Shown one piece after another: positions 11,123 to 20,212 of a stretch of DNA of 64,000 nt; the first letter of the stretch is position 1; every line of letters starts with the position of its first letter. Source of the stretch: Planotetraspora sp. A-T 1434 (GTDB lineage: Bacteria; Actinomycetota; Actinomycetes; Streptosporangiales; Streptosporangiaceae); NCBI RefSeq assembly GCF_025420585.1, contig NZ_JAOEGB010000011.1, positions 177,493 to 241,492 on the forward strand, in the 5' to 3' direction. The position numbers and the translations under genes were made by a program. Under the pieces are notes generated by a model. That model was given only the letters and a program-made list of their open reading frames with translations. It did not search any database and was not told the origin of the DNA.

Positions 11123-12391
11123 CTATGAGGCGGCAGTGGTCTCCGCGAGCCGGCGGCTGAGATGGCGGCGCTCGGTGTCGGTCGCGGCTCCGGGCACGGA
11201 GGCGAGGTCGAGCGCCTCGCGGTAGGCGGCTGCGGCCTCGGCGGTGCGGCCGAGGCGGCGGAGCAGGTCGGCGCGGGTCGCCGGCAGCAGGTGGTAGCCG
11301 GGCAGCGTCCCGGACGCCTCCAGTGCCTCGACCAGCGCCAGGCCGGCCGGAGGTCCCCGGGCCATGCCCACCGCCACCGCGCGGTTCAGCTCCACGACCG
11401 GGGACGGCACCAGCCGCGTCAGCGTGCCGTACAGCGCGGCGATCTGGGCCCAGTCGGTCCGCGCCGCGTCGGTGGCGGTGGCATGGCAGGCGGCGATGGC
11501 GGCCTGCACCTGGTAGGGGCCGGGCCGGCCGCGCCGCAACGCCCCGTCGAGCAGCCCGACGCCCTCGGCTATCTTGGCGCTGTCCCACCGGCCGCGGTCC
11601 TGGTCCTCCAGGGTCACCATGTCACCGGCGTCGTCGAGGCGGGCATCCCGGCGGGCGTCGTGCAGGAGCATCAGCGCGAGCAGGCCGGCCCCCTCGGGCT
11701 CGCCGGGCATCAGCCGTACCAGCACCCGGGCCAGCCGGATCGCCTCCGCGCCGAGGTCGCGCCGCAGCAGGCCGGCGCCCGCCGTGGCCGAGTAGCCCTC
11801 GTTGAACAGCAGGTACAGCACGGCCAGCACGGCGGGCATGCGTTCCGGCAGCAGGTGCGCCGGCGGCACGCGGTAGGGGATCCCGGCATGCCGGATCTTC
11901 TGCTTGGCCCTGGTCAGCCGCTTGGACATCGTCTGCTCGCCGACCAGGAACGCTCTGGCGATCTCGGCGGTGGTGAGGCCGGCCAGGGTGCGCAAGGTCA
12001 GCGCGACCTGGGATTCGAGTGCCAGCGCCGGGTGGCAGCAGGTGAACATCAACCGCAACCGGTCGTCCGGCACGCCGCCGTCGTGCCCGGGTTCGGGCTC
12101 GGGGGACATGGCGGCCACCTCCAGCAGTCCGGCTTCGCGCAGCTTGGCGGCGCCGACCGCTTCGCGGCGCAGCCTGTCGGTGGCGCGGTTGCGCGCGACC
12201 GTGGTGAGCCAGGCCCCGGGCCGGTTCGGAATCCCATCGCCCGGCCAGCGCCGCAGGGCCAGCGTGAAGGCGTCCTGCGCGCACTCCTCGGCGAGGTCCC
12301 AGTCGCCGGTCAGCCGGATGAGCGTCGCCACCACCTGACCCCACTCGGCCGTGAACGCCCGGGCGACGGCGGCGTCCACCTCGGTGGTCAT
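11123..12391 (-). CDS. ECF42-type RNA polymerase sigma factor with C-terminal TPR-like extension
   Basis: The 422-residue protein has sigma region 2 (DWDLAEECAQDAFTLAL) and region 4 (LTTAEIARAFLVGEQTMSKR), then the roughly 220-residue helical extension that marks ECF42 (YLLFNEGYSA, VELNRAVAVGMA). It directs RNA polymerase to its own target promoters. No membrane anti-sigma factor is encoded nearby; in this family the extension and the DGPF partner are thought to replace one. The ATG at 12391 overlaps the TGA of the DGPF gene (ATGA), so the two are translationally coupled. A much longer open frame upstream is an artefact of high GC. It is a paralogue of the factor at 6894. Confidence 0.93.
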   Translation of the reverse strand: MTTEVDAAVARAFTAEWGQVVATLIRLTGDWDLAEECAQDAFTLALRRWPGDGIPNRPGAWLTTVARNRATDRLRREAVGAAKLREAGLLEVAAMSPEPEPGHDGGVPDDRLRLMFTCCHPALALESQVALTLRTLAGLTTAEIARAFLVGEQTMSKRLTRAKQKIRHAGIPYRVPPAHLLPERMPAVLAVLYLLFNEGYSATAGAGLLRRDLGAEAIRLARVLVRLMPGEPEGAGLLALMLLHDARRDARLDDAGDMVTLEDQDRGRWDSAKIAEGVGLLDGALRRGRPGPYQVQAAIAACHATATDAARTDWAQIAALYGTLTRLVPSPVVELNRAVAVGMARGPPAGLALVEALEASGTLPGYHLLPATRADLLRRLGRTAEAAAAYREALDLASVPGAATDTERRHLSRRLAETTAAS

Positions 12392-12711
12392 GCCGGCCAG
12401 ATCGGCCGGATCTCGATGGTCCCGTAAGCCGCGGCCGGATGCTTGGCGGCGACCTCGATGGCCTCGTCCAGATCGGCGCACTCGATCAGGCAGAAGCCGC
12501 CGATCTGCTCCTTCGTCTCGGCGAAGGGGCCATCGGAGAGCACCACCTTGTCGTCGCGCACCCGGACGGTCGTGGCGTCGGCGGGCGGGCGCAACCCCGC
12601 GCCACCCTGCAACACCCCGCGGCGGAGCATCTCCTCGCTCCATCCGCCGCACCCCTCGTCGGCGTGGGCCGCCGCGGACTCGTCGCCGCAGATCAACAAC
12701 ATGTACTTCAC
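12388..12711 (-). CDS. DGPF/YCII-domain protein
   Basis: This 107-residue protein starts MKYMLLICGD and holds the canonical DGPFAETKEQIGGF segment. It is the partner of the ECF42 sigma factor that begins in its stop codon. The true function of DGPF proteins is not known. The upstream gap to the divergent aldo-keto reductase carries 18-bp tandem repeats (12731-12803). Confidence 0.92.
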   Translation of the reverse strand: MKYMLLICGDESAAAHADEGCGGWSEEMLRRGVLQGGAGLRPPADATTVRVRDDKVVLSDGPFAETKEQIGGFCLIECADLDEAIEVAAKHPAAAYGTIEIRPIWPA

Positions 12712-12730
12712 AAGGCCTCCCCCTGTGCCC

Positions 12731-12803
12731 GTCCACTAATACGACGGCCATCCACTGTTACGCGCCTATCCACTGTTACGCGCCCATCCACTGTTACGAC
12801 GAA
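12731..12803. repeat. Tandem 18-bp repeats between divergent DGPF and aldo-keto reductase genes
   Basis: ATCCACTGTTACGCGCCT and two close variants are in direct tandem (12750-12803). A fourth, diverged 19-bp copy precedes them at 12731. The array sits in the shared upstream region of two divergent genes, so it could act as an operator array. The AT-richer TAACAGTGGAT core stands out from the surroundings. Confidence 0.8.
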
Positions 12804-12902
12804 CGGGAACGTCCGGAACGGACCACCACCCCCGGGTTGGACGGTTTCACACCGGCGTCGGCAGGATATGAGACCTCTTTGTCGTTGTCTGAGGAGGATT
12901 TG

Positions 12903-13766
12903 ATGAGGACTCGCCGTATCGGCGACACGCAGGTCAGTGAGATCGGCCTGGGCGGCATGCCGATGTCGATCGAAGGACGGCCTGACGAGCAGCGCTCCGT
13001 CGCGACCATCCACGCCGCGCTCGAGGCCGGGGTGACGCTGATCGACACCGCCGACTCCTACCATCGCGACGCGGGCGAGGTGGGCCACAACGAGCTGCTG
13101 ATCGCGCGGGCGCTCGCCAGCTTCGGAGGGGACACCTCAGGCGTGCTGGTGGCGACGAAGGGCGGCCACGTGCGCCCGGGTGACGGCTCGTGGGCCCAGG
13201 ACGGGTCGCCCGACCATTTGAAGGAGGCCTGCGAGGCCTCGCTGAAGCGGCTCGGTGTCGAGGCGATCGGGCTGTACCAGTTTCACCGGCCCGACCCGAA
13301 AGTGCCCTACGCGGACTCCATCGGAGCGATCCGCGACCTGCTGGACGCCGGGAAGATCCGCTATGCGGGCATCTCGAACACCGATCCGGACCAGATCCGC
13401 GAGGCCGACGAGATCCTCGGCGGCCGGCTGGTGAGCGTTCAGAACCAGTTCTCCCCCGCGTTCCGCTCCAGCGAGCCGGAGCTGGAGCTGTGCGCGGAGA
13501 TGGGCATCGCGTTCCTGCCCTGGGCGCCGCTGGGGAGCATCTCCCACGCGGGCGAGCTGGGCTCCCGTTTCGCCCCGTTCGCCGAGGTGGCCCAGGCTCA
13601 CGGCGTGAGCCCGCAGCAGGTGTGTCTGGCCTGGCTGCTGGCGAAGGCGCCGGTGGTGATCCCCATCCCGGGATCCTCGCGGCCGGAGACGATCCTCGAC
13701 TCGGTCAAGGCGGCGGATCTGCGACTTTCCGATGACGAGCTGGCCCGGCTCGACTCGGCGCGGTGA
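12903..13766 (+). CDS. Aldo-keto reductase
   Basis: This 287-residue NADPH-dependent reductase has the (beta/alpha)8 fold of the AKR superfamily. The catalytic tetrad is visible as Asp and Tyr in IDTADSYH, Lys in VATKGG and His in YQFHRPDP. The C-terminal cofactor segment IPIPGSSRPETI is also present. The ATG at 12903 follows GAGGAGG at 12891-12897. It probably reduces a carbonyl compound; the substrate is unknown. It is transcribed away from the ECF42/DGPF pair. Confidence 0.92.
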   Translation: MRTRRIGDTQVSEIGLGGMPMSIEGRPDEQRSVATIHAALEAGVTLIDTADSYHRDAGEVGHNELLIARALASFGGDTSGVLVATKGGHVRPGDGSWAQDGSPDHLKEACEASLKRLGVEAIGLYQFHRPDPKVPYADSIGAIRDLLDAGKIRYAGISNTDPDQIREADEILGGRLVSVQNQFSPAFRSSEPELELCAEMGIAFLPWAPLGSISHAGELGSRFAPFAEVAQAHGVSPQQVCLAWLLAKAPVVIPIPGSSRPETILDSVKAADLRLSDDELARLDSAR

Positions 13767-13789
13767 GGGGGGATCCCTTTCAGGACGAC

Positions 13790-14941
13790 TCAGGCCGAGA
13801 TCATCGCGACGTCTTCACGCCAGAACAGCGCCACGCTGGGGGTCGGGGCATCCGAGCCCACATATGAGGGCGGACGGCCCAGCGGCAGCTGCAGCACGAA
13901 GCACGCGCCGCCGCTGGCCGAGTCGGCGACCCGCAGGATGCCGTGGTGAGCCTTGGCGATGTCCCGTGCGATGGCGAGGCCGAGCCCCGTGCCGCCATGA
14001 TCGCGGCTGCGCGCGGCGTCGAGCCGGGTGAACCGCTCGAAGATCCGCTCCCGCTCGGCCTCGGGGATTCCGGTGCCGTCGTCGCTGACCGCGAGGATGG
14101 CGGCATCGCCGCTGAGATACACCTCGACCCGTACGGCCTGCCTGGCGTGCCGCTGGGCGTTGTCGAGGAGGTTGGTGAGGAGCCGGCCGATGTGGGAGCG
14201 GACGACCTTGACCGTCACGCCGGACTGCAGCCGCAGCTGCACCCTGACGCGGTCGTTGCGCGCGGAGACCTCATCGTCGACCAGCTCCGCCAGGTCGACC
14301 GGCTGCTGCTCGGTGACCTTGGTCGCGCCGACCCGGGCGAGCAGGAGGAGGTCGGCGATGATCGCCTGTAAGCGGTCGACGTCCGTCAGCGCGCGGTGGA
14401 GCAGGTCCCGCAGGTCGGTCTCCTCCGGATGGAGCTGTGCCTCCTCCAGTTCGGCGCGGAGCCCGGCGAGCGGCGTGCGCAGCTCGTGGGAGGCGTCCGC
14501 GGCGAACTGGCGCTGCTGCTGGAGTGCCCGCTCGGTCACGTTCTTCGCGTGCTCGATCCGCGCCAGCATTCCGTTCACCGTGTGCGCCAGGCGCGCGATC
14601 TCGTCATGGCCCGAAGGCTCCGCGACCCGGTTGCCGACGTCGTTGACGTTGATCGCGGCCAGCTCGCACCGGATGTCCTCAACGGGCCGGAGCGTGCGAC
14701 CGGCCACCTTCCAGGTTCCCCAAACAGTGAGCCCGATCAAGAAAGGAACCTCCGCGACGAGTAGCAGGCACGCCCTGTCGGCGAGCATCTGACGGCCTGC
14801 CATGCTTCCGAGCAGGCCCGAAGGGATCAGGAGGAGTGCCGCCACGATGCTCACCAGAACCGTGATGCGGCTCCGGATGGACCGTGGACGCAGTCGCGTC
14901 AAAGGTGACCGGCTGCGTTTCAGGAAATGAAGGATGTGCAC
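13790..14941 (-). CDS. Membrane sensor histidine kinase (HAMP, HisKA, HATPase)
   Basis: The 383-residue protein has two transmembrane helices (about 26-47 and 57-76) with almost no extracellular loop, then a HAMP linker (about 78-132). The phosphoacceptor is His152 in DASHELRTP. The ATP-binding domain has N-box LLDNAQRHA, G1 SDDGTGIP and G2 GGTGLGL. A GTG start at 14941 follows GGAGGAGG. No response regulator gene is adjacent, so it is an orphan in this window. The short loop suggests that it senses a signal in or near the membrane. Confidence 0.92.
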   Translation of the reverse strand: MHILHFLKRSRSPLTRLRPRSIRSRITVLVSIVAALLLIPSGLLGSMAGRQMLADRACLLLVAEVPFLIGLTVWGTWKVAGRTLRPVEDIRCELAAINVNDVGNRVAEPSGHDEIARLAHTVNGMLARIEHAKNVTERALQQQRQFAADASHELRTPLAGLRAELEEAQLHPEETDLRDLLHRALTDVDRLQAIIADLLLLARVGATKVTEQQPVDLAELVDDEVSARNDRVRVQLRLQSGVTVKVVRSHIGRLLTNLLDNAQRHARQAVRVEVYLSGDAAILAVSDDGTGIPEAERERIFERFTRLDAARSRDHGGTGLGLAIARDIAKAHHGILRVADSASGGACFVLQLPLGRPPSYVGSDAPTPSVALFWREDVAMISA

Positions 14942-15290
14942 CGCGTCCTCCTCCGACGTGGTCTGGTGGCACGCTTGGGCATGTGCGAGTGATGGCTCGG
15001 TGAGGCTTCGCGAGTCGCCGTGCGCCAGATCCGTTGACGATCGGTCTGTGGGCGCGTCCCACGGCGGGCGAAGGGTTCGATCCAGTCGGCCTCCGGGGCC
15101 GCCGGTTGTGACCCACGCTAGCAGCAGACTTGAATTACTAAAGTAAAGTAATCGTTCTCGTTCGTGCCATGTGACCTGCGGTTTTGGGTAGAAATCTCAG
15201 AATTTGGCATGCCAAGGTGTTACGAACGTGAGGTTGGGGGCATTGGAGCCCTTCGCGCTCGGTTACGCGGGGAGCCGCCGGGCGGGCGAC
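14942..15290. promoter_or_regulatory. Intergenic region with two palindromes
   Basis: I see no gene in this 350-bp stretch. It contains an AT-rich inverted repeat, ATTACT and AGTAAT separated by 7 bp (15134-15152), inside which TTACTAAAGTAA is itself palindromic. It also holds a perfect 12-bp palindrome TTGGCATGCCAA (15204-15215). Both look like operator sites. They may once have served the truncated TetR gene to the right or the kinase to the left. Confidence 0.5.
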
Positions 15291-15790
15291 TCAGGAGTCC
15301 CCAACCGACTTGTCCGGATCGGTTTCGAACGGCTTCCCGGGCTGGTTTCCGGCGAGCGCGGCGCACAGCATGGCGCGGGCCGACCAGCGCATCGTCTGAG
15401 CGGCCTGCTCCCGCGACAGCCCGGCGATGTCGGTGAGCCAGATCAGCGCCTCGATGCCGGTCGCCGACCGGATCGCCACGGCCAGCTGGTGGACGTCCAG
15501 GCCGGGCCGGGTACGGCGGAGCGGAGCGAGAGCGTCTTCGATCCATCCGATGGCCCGCCCCTGACGCAGCATCGGCTGGCCGGCGCCCGGCTCCAGGGAC
15601 AGCCGCAGCGATGTCCGCAGTTGCGGCTCCCATTCCAGGGTCAGGTGAGTGAACTCCCGCATGACCAGGTCGAGCCGGGCCGCCGGCTCACCTCCGGTGA
15701 CCGGAAGGTCGAGCTGGAACTCGGCGCCGGCCAGGTGCGCTGGCTGGGCGCTCAGGAGCACGCCGGTGAGAACATCGGCGACACCCGGAC
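15291..15790 (-). pseudogene. TetR-family regulator remnant lacking its DNA-binding domain
   Basis: The C-terminal part of a TetR/AcrR regulator is recognisable (REFTHLTLEWEPQLRTSLRL, then IEALIWLTDIAGLSREQAA with a final LCAALAG helix). No helix-turn-helix precedes it, and the open frame upstream runs into the shared upstream region of the divergent trpF gene without any TetR-like N-terminus. The protein would be a ligand-binding domain only. The breakpoint is near 15790. An independent start for a functional short protein is not evident. Confidence 0.6.
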
Positions 15791-15905
15791 ACACGCGATC
15801 TTCGTGGAACTGAAGGAACCGCCCCGGCCGGGACTCCGCCAAAGCCCCCTGGGACCCGCAGCCGTCTGACACCACGCTCCTCGCCTGGGACGATAGGGTC
15901 CGAGG

Positions 15906-16490
15906 GTGTTCGTGAAGATCTGCGGAGTGCGCGAGCCCGAGCATGTGGCCGCCGCTGTCGAGGCCGGAGCCGACGCCGTGGGTTTCGTCCTCACTCGCAG
16001 CAAGCGGCAGGTCACCCCGCTCAAGGCACGCGAGCTGGCCGAATCCATCCCGTCTCACGTCCTGACGGTGGGGGTGTTCTCCGGTGAGTCACCCGATGCC
16101 GTACGGGCCGCCATGCTGGAGGCCGGCCTGCGGGGCGTGCAGTTGCACGGACGCCACCCCCAGAGCGATTTCGACGCGCTGAAGGACCTGGGCCTTCCGC
16201 TCATCCGCGCCGTGGCCTCCGACGCCGACCTGCGCTGTGGCGCGTACGGCGAGAGCATGCTGATCGTGGACGCCCCCAAGCCGGGATCGGGCGAGCCGTG
16301 GGACTGGTCGGCGATCGCCGGACGCGCGTCCGGTCAATGGATGCTGGCGGGTGGCCTGGGCCCCGGCAACGTGGCACGCGCCATCGCCGAGGTGCGCCCC
16401 TGGGGTGTCGACGTGTCCAGCGGGGTCGAGCGCGACGGCGTGAAGGACCCCGGCCTCATCCGGCGTTTCATCTCGGCGGCCAGGAGCTGA
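15906..16490 (+). CDS. trpF: Phosphoribosylanthranilate isomerase TrpF
   Basis: This enzyme converts N-(5-phosphoribosyl)anthranilate to CdRP in tryptophan synthesis. The 194-residue (beta/alpha)8 protein has the catalytic Cys6 in VKICGV and Asp122 in LIVDAPKPG. Phosphate-binding loops are in LAGGLGPGN and DVSSGVE. It starts with GTG at 15906. No other trp gene is near. Many actinobacteria lack a dedicated TrpF and rely on the bifunctional HisA/PriA enzyme, so a stand-alone trpF is noteworthy. It may be for housekeeping or for a specialised pathway. Confidence 0.93.
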   Translation: MFVKICGVREPEHVAAAVEAGADAVGFVLTRSKRQVTPLKARELAESIPSHVLTVGVFSGESPDAVRAAMLEAGLRGVQLHGRHPQSDFDALKDLGLPLIRAVASDADLRCGAYGESMLIVDAPKPGSGEPWDWSAIAGRASGQWMLAGGLGPGNVARAIAEVRPWGVDVSSGVERDGVKDPGLIRRFISAARS

Positions 16491-16531
16491 CCGGCTTCGG
16501 CACCGCCGCCGGCCGACGCCGGCCGACGCCG

Positions 16532-17359
16532 TCAGTCTCCGCTCTCCAGGGCGGCCGCCACGTCCGGCACGCGGATCTCCAACCTGCGGGGCGGTCGCCG
16601 GTAGCCCGAGGACGGAGGACGCTTGGGGATCTTGAGAGGCGTGCGCTCGACCTCCCGGTAGGGGATCGTCGAGAGCAGGTGGGAGATCATGTTGATCCTG
16701 GCCCGCCGCTTGTCCTCGCTCTCCACGTCGTACCACGGCGCCTCGGCGATGTTGGTGTGGACCAGCATCTCGTCCTTGGCCCGGGAGTAGTCCTCCCACC
16801 TGGTGATCGACTCCAGGTCCATCTCCGAGAGCTTCCATCGGCGCATCGGGTCGTTCAGCCGGTCGTGGAATCGCCGCTCCTGCTCGGCGTCACTCAGCGA
16901 GAACCAGTACTTGCGCAGCAGGATCCCGTCCTCGACGAGGAGCCGCTCGAAGATCGGACACTGGTGGAGGAACCTGGTGTACTCCTCCGGCGTGCAGAAA
17001 CCCATCACCCGCTCGACGCCGGCCCGGTTGTACCAGCTCCGGTCGAACAGGACGATCTCCCCCGCGGCGGGCAGATGCTCCACGTAGCGCTGGAAGTACC
17101 ACTGGGTGCGCTCCCGCTCCGTGGGCGCGGGCAACGCGGCGATCCTGGCGACGCGCGGGTTGAGGTATTCAGCGACGCGCTTGATCGTGCTGCCCTTGCC
17201 GGCCGCGTCCCTGCCCTCGAAGATGACCACGACCCGGCGGCCCTCGGCGCGCACCCATTCCTGCAGTTTCACGAGCTCCGCCTGCAGCCGATAGAGCTCC
17301 TTCTCGTACGGCTTGCGCCGTAACCGCACCGTCGAGGTCGCTTCCGCATCCTTCGCCAT
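16532..17359 (-). CDS. ppk2: Polyphosphate kinase 2 family protein
   Basis: PPK2 enzymes transfer phosphate between polyphosphate and nucleotides. The 275-residue protein has Walker A GRDAAGKGS (residues 49-57), Walker B LFDRSWYNR (about 104-112) and the lid region with the conserved Arg cluster (VMGFCTPEEY, RRFHDRLNDP). Length and motifs fit the single-domain, short class. The direction of the reaction and the nucleotide preference cannot be read from sequence. It is convergent with trpF, 41 bp apart. Confidence 0.93.
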   Translation of the reverse strand: MAKDAEATSTVRLRRKPYEKELYRLQAELVKLQEWVRAEGRRVVVIFEGRDAAGKGSTIKRVAEYLNPRVARIAALPAPTERERTQWYFQRYVEHLPAAGEIVLFDRSWYNRAGVERVMGFCTPEEYTRFLHQCPIFERLLVEDGILLRKYWFSLSDAEQERRFHDRLNDPMRRWKLSEMDLESITRWEDYSRAKDEMLVHTNIAEAPWYDVESEDKRRARINMISHLLSTIPYREVERTPLKIPKRPPSSGYRRPPRRLEIRVPDVAAALESGD

Positions 17360-17707
17360 GGCGGGGCCCCGTTTCCTTTCGATCGCTCACCAGGATCATA
17401 AGATCCACCGTCTCGGTGGCGGGTGATCGTCCGGGGTGACAGGAACACGGCCGGCAGGTAGCGAGGCTTCAGGCCCCCCGTTGTGGGGTTAACCCCCTGC
17501 TGGGCCTGGGGAAGGCAGGTCGTGATTGTGGAGGCGCCTCGACAGCCTCGATTGCACATCATCAGCAGACTGAAGCCACGAGAGAGCCAGGCAAGCGAAC
17601 ACCGGTCGAGGTACCGGAAGCCTTCTGTTACGGCGGCCGAGAACTGTCTGCTCAGTCACCCGTGACCTTCCCTGTCTGCCCATCCATGGAGAGGATGCGA
17701 GAGCGCC
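17360..17707. other. Intergenic region, palindrome GGGGTTAACCCC at 17485-17496
   Basis: No gene is supported in this 348-bp gap between divergent genes. The only structure seen is the perfect 12-bp palindrome at 17485-17496, which could be an operator for either neighbour. Confidence 0.4.
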
Positions 17708-18742
17708 ATGTCCCACCACCTCGATTCCCCCCTCGCCCGCCAGGACCCGCGCCTGGACATCACGGACCTGTACGTCTTCCGCGGAGAGCGGGGGACAGTC
17801 TTCGTGACCGACCACAGTCACTCGATCGCCGGCGAGGACATCCCGCGCGGTCTGCACCCGGAGGGCAGGTACGAGTTCAAAATCGATGGAAACGGTGACG
17901 CCGTCGAGGATCTCACCTACCGCTTCACCTTCTCGGACGCCGACGGCGACGGGACCCAGCGCTACGAGCTGCGCCGTCTGGCCGGATCGCAGGCCCGTGA
18001 CGCCTTCGCGGCAGGCACGCTGATCGCCCAGGGCCGCACCGGCGAGACCGTCGAACTCGCCGAAGGTGGCCGTGTCTGGGCGGGCAAGGCGGGCGACCCG
18101 TTCTGGATCGAGCCGGACGTTCTGCACGCCGTCGGCCACGCGTTCCAGGACGGCACCACCGTCGACCTCTCGGCGTGGAACCCGGCCGAGGCGAAGAACC
18201 TGTTCGCCGGCCACACCGTCTACTCCATCGTCCTGGAGATCACGGACCAGGAGCTGCTGCCGGTCGCGGGCGAAGACCGTCGGATCGGTGTCTGGGGCCT
18301 GGCCTCGCTGTCCACCGACGCCGGCGGGTGGCGTCCGATCAACCGGGCCGGCCTGCCGATGATCCACCCGCTGTTCACCCAGTTCGACGAGGACCTCGGC
18401 GACCGGCTCAACGAGAATGTCCCGGCCCGCGACGTCCAGATCCACGGCGAGTTGCTCACCGAGATGGTGACGGAAGTGGTGCGGGCCTACGGCACCGCCG
18501 AGGACCCGGAGGCCTACGCCCGGACGGTTGTCGGCAAGATCCTGCCCAACGTCCTGCCGTACACCGTCGGGACTCCGGCCGCCTACGGCTTCGCGGAGTG
18601 GAACGGTCGTTCGCTGACCGACAACGCCCCGGACGTCATGTTCTCCTTCGCCGCGAACACGCCCGTCACCCTGGGCATCGGAAAGGAATCCGTGACGGCC
18701 AAGCCGTCCCGGACCTTCCCCTACGTGCCCTCCGCCTCCTGA
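17708..18742 (+). CDS. DUF4331 family protein
   Basis: The protein begins MSHHLDSPLARQDPRLDITD, the hallmark start of DUF4331 proteins, and continues with beta-rich segments typical of the family. Length is 344 residues. There is no signal peptide. The function of DUF4331 is unknown; members are predicted beta-sandwich proteins that are widespread in actinobacteria. The gene is monocistronic, flanked by a 350-bp gap upstream and a response regulator downstream. Confidence 0.85.
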   Translation: MSHHLDSPLARQDPRLDITDLYVFRGERGTVFVTDHSHSIAGEDIPRGLHPEGRYEFKIDGNGDAVEDLTYRFTFSDADGDGTQRYELRRLAGSQARDAFAAGTLIAQGRTGETVELAEGGRVWAGKAGDPFWIEPDVLHAVGHAFQDGTTVDLSAWNPAEAKNLFAGHTVYSIVLEITDQELLPVAGEDRRIGVWGLASLSTDAGGWRPINRAGLPMIHPLFTQFDEDLGDRLNENVPARDVQIHGELLTEMVTEVVRAYGTAEDPEAYARTVVGKILPNVLPYTVGTPAAYGFAEWNGRSLTDNAPDVMFSFAANTPVTLGIGKESVTAKPSRTFPYVPSAS

Positions 18743-18931
18743 GACCCGGGGCGGCCCGGCGCCGTGCGGTGCTACCGGCCGTACATGCCGCTGGGCCGCT
18801 CTCCCGTCGGCCGGCGGGCGTGGCCTGGTCTGCTGTCCCACTAACGGGACAGAGAATCCCTATCTTGAGCGGAGCAAAACGTGGGGTTGCCCCCATAGCT
18901 CGCCGCTCGTCCCGGCGGTGATGCTGGTCTC

Positions 18932-19294
18932 ATGTCAGTCAACATTGTGGTCGTCGACGACGACCCTGGCTTCCGTCGCATCGCCAGGGCGCTGCTGGCC
19001 GCGCGCGGGCTGCGGGTCGTCGCCGAGTCGCCGGACGGCGCGTCGGCGATCGCGGTGATCCGTGAGCACCGCCCCGACGGCGTGCTCCTCGATCTCCACC
19101 TCCCGGACGAGGACGGCTTCTCCGTCGCTCGGGCGATCACAAGAGAGGGACACCCGCTCAGGATCGTGATGACCTCGACCGATCCTTCCGCGTGGTCGGC
19201 AGAGGAGCTCGCCAGTGCGGGAATCGTGCGATTCGTGGCCAAGGACCGGCTGTTCGACGCCGACTTGAATGCCCTTTTCTCCTCTACCGCTTGA
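18932..19294 (+). CDS. Single-domain response regulator (receiver only)
   Basis: This 120-residue CheY-like protein has the acidic pair in VVVDDDPG, the phosphoacceptor Asp in GVLLDLHLPDEDG, the Thr/Ser switch near VMTSTD and the conserved Lys in FVAKDRL. There is no output domain. It is convergent with the NarL-type regulator to its right, with an 11-bp overlap of the 3' ends. Its kinase partner is not evident. Confidence 0.9.
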   Translation: MSVNIVVVDDDPGFRRIARALLAARGLRVVAESPDGASAIAVIREHRPDGVLLDLHLPDEDGFSVARAITREGHPLRIVMTSTDPSAWSAEELASAGIVRFVAKDRLFDADLNALFSSTA

Positions 19295-19943
19295 GGTAGT
19301 GCAGCACGGCGAGAACGCGGCGGTGCTGTGAAGATTCGGCCTGCTGCAAGCCGAGTTTGAGGAAAATGCCGGTGACGTGCCGCTCCACCGCGGGGACCGT
19401 CACGACAAGCTTCTCCGCGATGCCCGAATTGGAATGCCCCTCGGCCATCAGTGCCAGGACCTCCTTCTCCCGGGGGGTCAACCCGCTCAGCGGGTCCTCT
19501 TTACGCTTGCGGCCGACGAGAGTGGAGATGACGTCCGGGTCGAGTGCCGAACCGCCGGCGATGACCCGCTGAACCGCATCCGTAAGGACCTGTGAACTCG
19601 CTACCTTCTCCTTCAGCAGGTAAGCCACTCCACTCGGGTCCTCTCCGACGAGATCGAGCGCGAACGAGGCGTCCAGGAACTGGGACAGCACGATCACGGG
19701 TGTGCCCGGCTGCTCCGCTCGGATCCGCCGGGCCGCCTGAAGGCCGTCGTCGGCGAGGTTCGGCGGCATCTGGATGTCCGTGATCACCACGTCCGGCTTC
19801 TGCTCGGCTGCGGCCCTGACCAGTTCCACGGCGTTGCCGACGGACGCGACGACCTCGATGCCGGACCGCTCCAACATGGCCGTGATGCCCTCTCGGACGA
19901 TCGGCTGGTCTTCTCCGAGCACTGCGCGCAGAGGCTCACTCAT
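19284..19943 (-). CDS. NarL/FixJ-family response regulator
   Basis: The 219-residue protein has a receiver domain (GEDQPIV, phosphoacceptor Asp in VVITDIQMP, Lys in LLKEKV) and a C-terminal LuxR-type helix-turn-helix (LTPREKEVLALMAEGHSN, VERHVTGIFLKLGL). It would bind DNA once phosphorylated by a NarX-type kinase; the PAS kinase at 25361-26437 is of a matching class but not adjacent. The 3' end overlaps the receiver-only regulator gene on the other strand. Confidence 0.93.
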   Translation of the reverse strand: MSEPLRAVLGEDQPIVREGITAMLERSGIEVVASVGNAVELVRAAAEQKPDVVITDIQMPPNLADDGLQAARRIRAEQPGTPVIVLSQFLDASFALDLVGEDPSGVAYLLKEKVASSQVLTDAVQRVIAGGSALDPDVISTLVGRKRKEDPLSGLTPREKEVLALMAEGHSNSGIAEKLVVTVPAVERHVTGIFLKLGLQQAESSQHRRVLAVLHYLKR

Positions 19944-20212
19944 GAACGCATCCTATTCAGCACTAAATGCCCCTTTTATTTGCCTCCACCAGGTCGGTCG
20001 TCGCACGGGCTCTTGCGGCGTCACAGCCACGTGGCAGGTAGGGACGACCCCGAGACCGTGGGGCTTTCCCTACAAGCGGCCTCGGGGTGGCCGACACAGC
20101 CTTTGAAGGCGGCTCGACAGCCGTCCGGGCGCCCCGTGACCAGACTGGAAGACATCCAAGGCGGCTCCCCGCCGAGCCCCCATTCAGCCCTCGCCCCTAG
20201 TGGAGGAGCATC

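Noticed and set aside
17270..17285. Half parS motif GTTTCACG inside ppk2
   Set aside because: Only the left half matches; the right arm reads AGCTCC and the site is coding.
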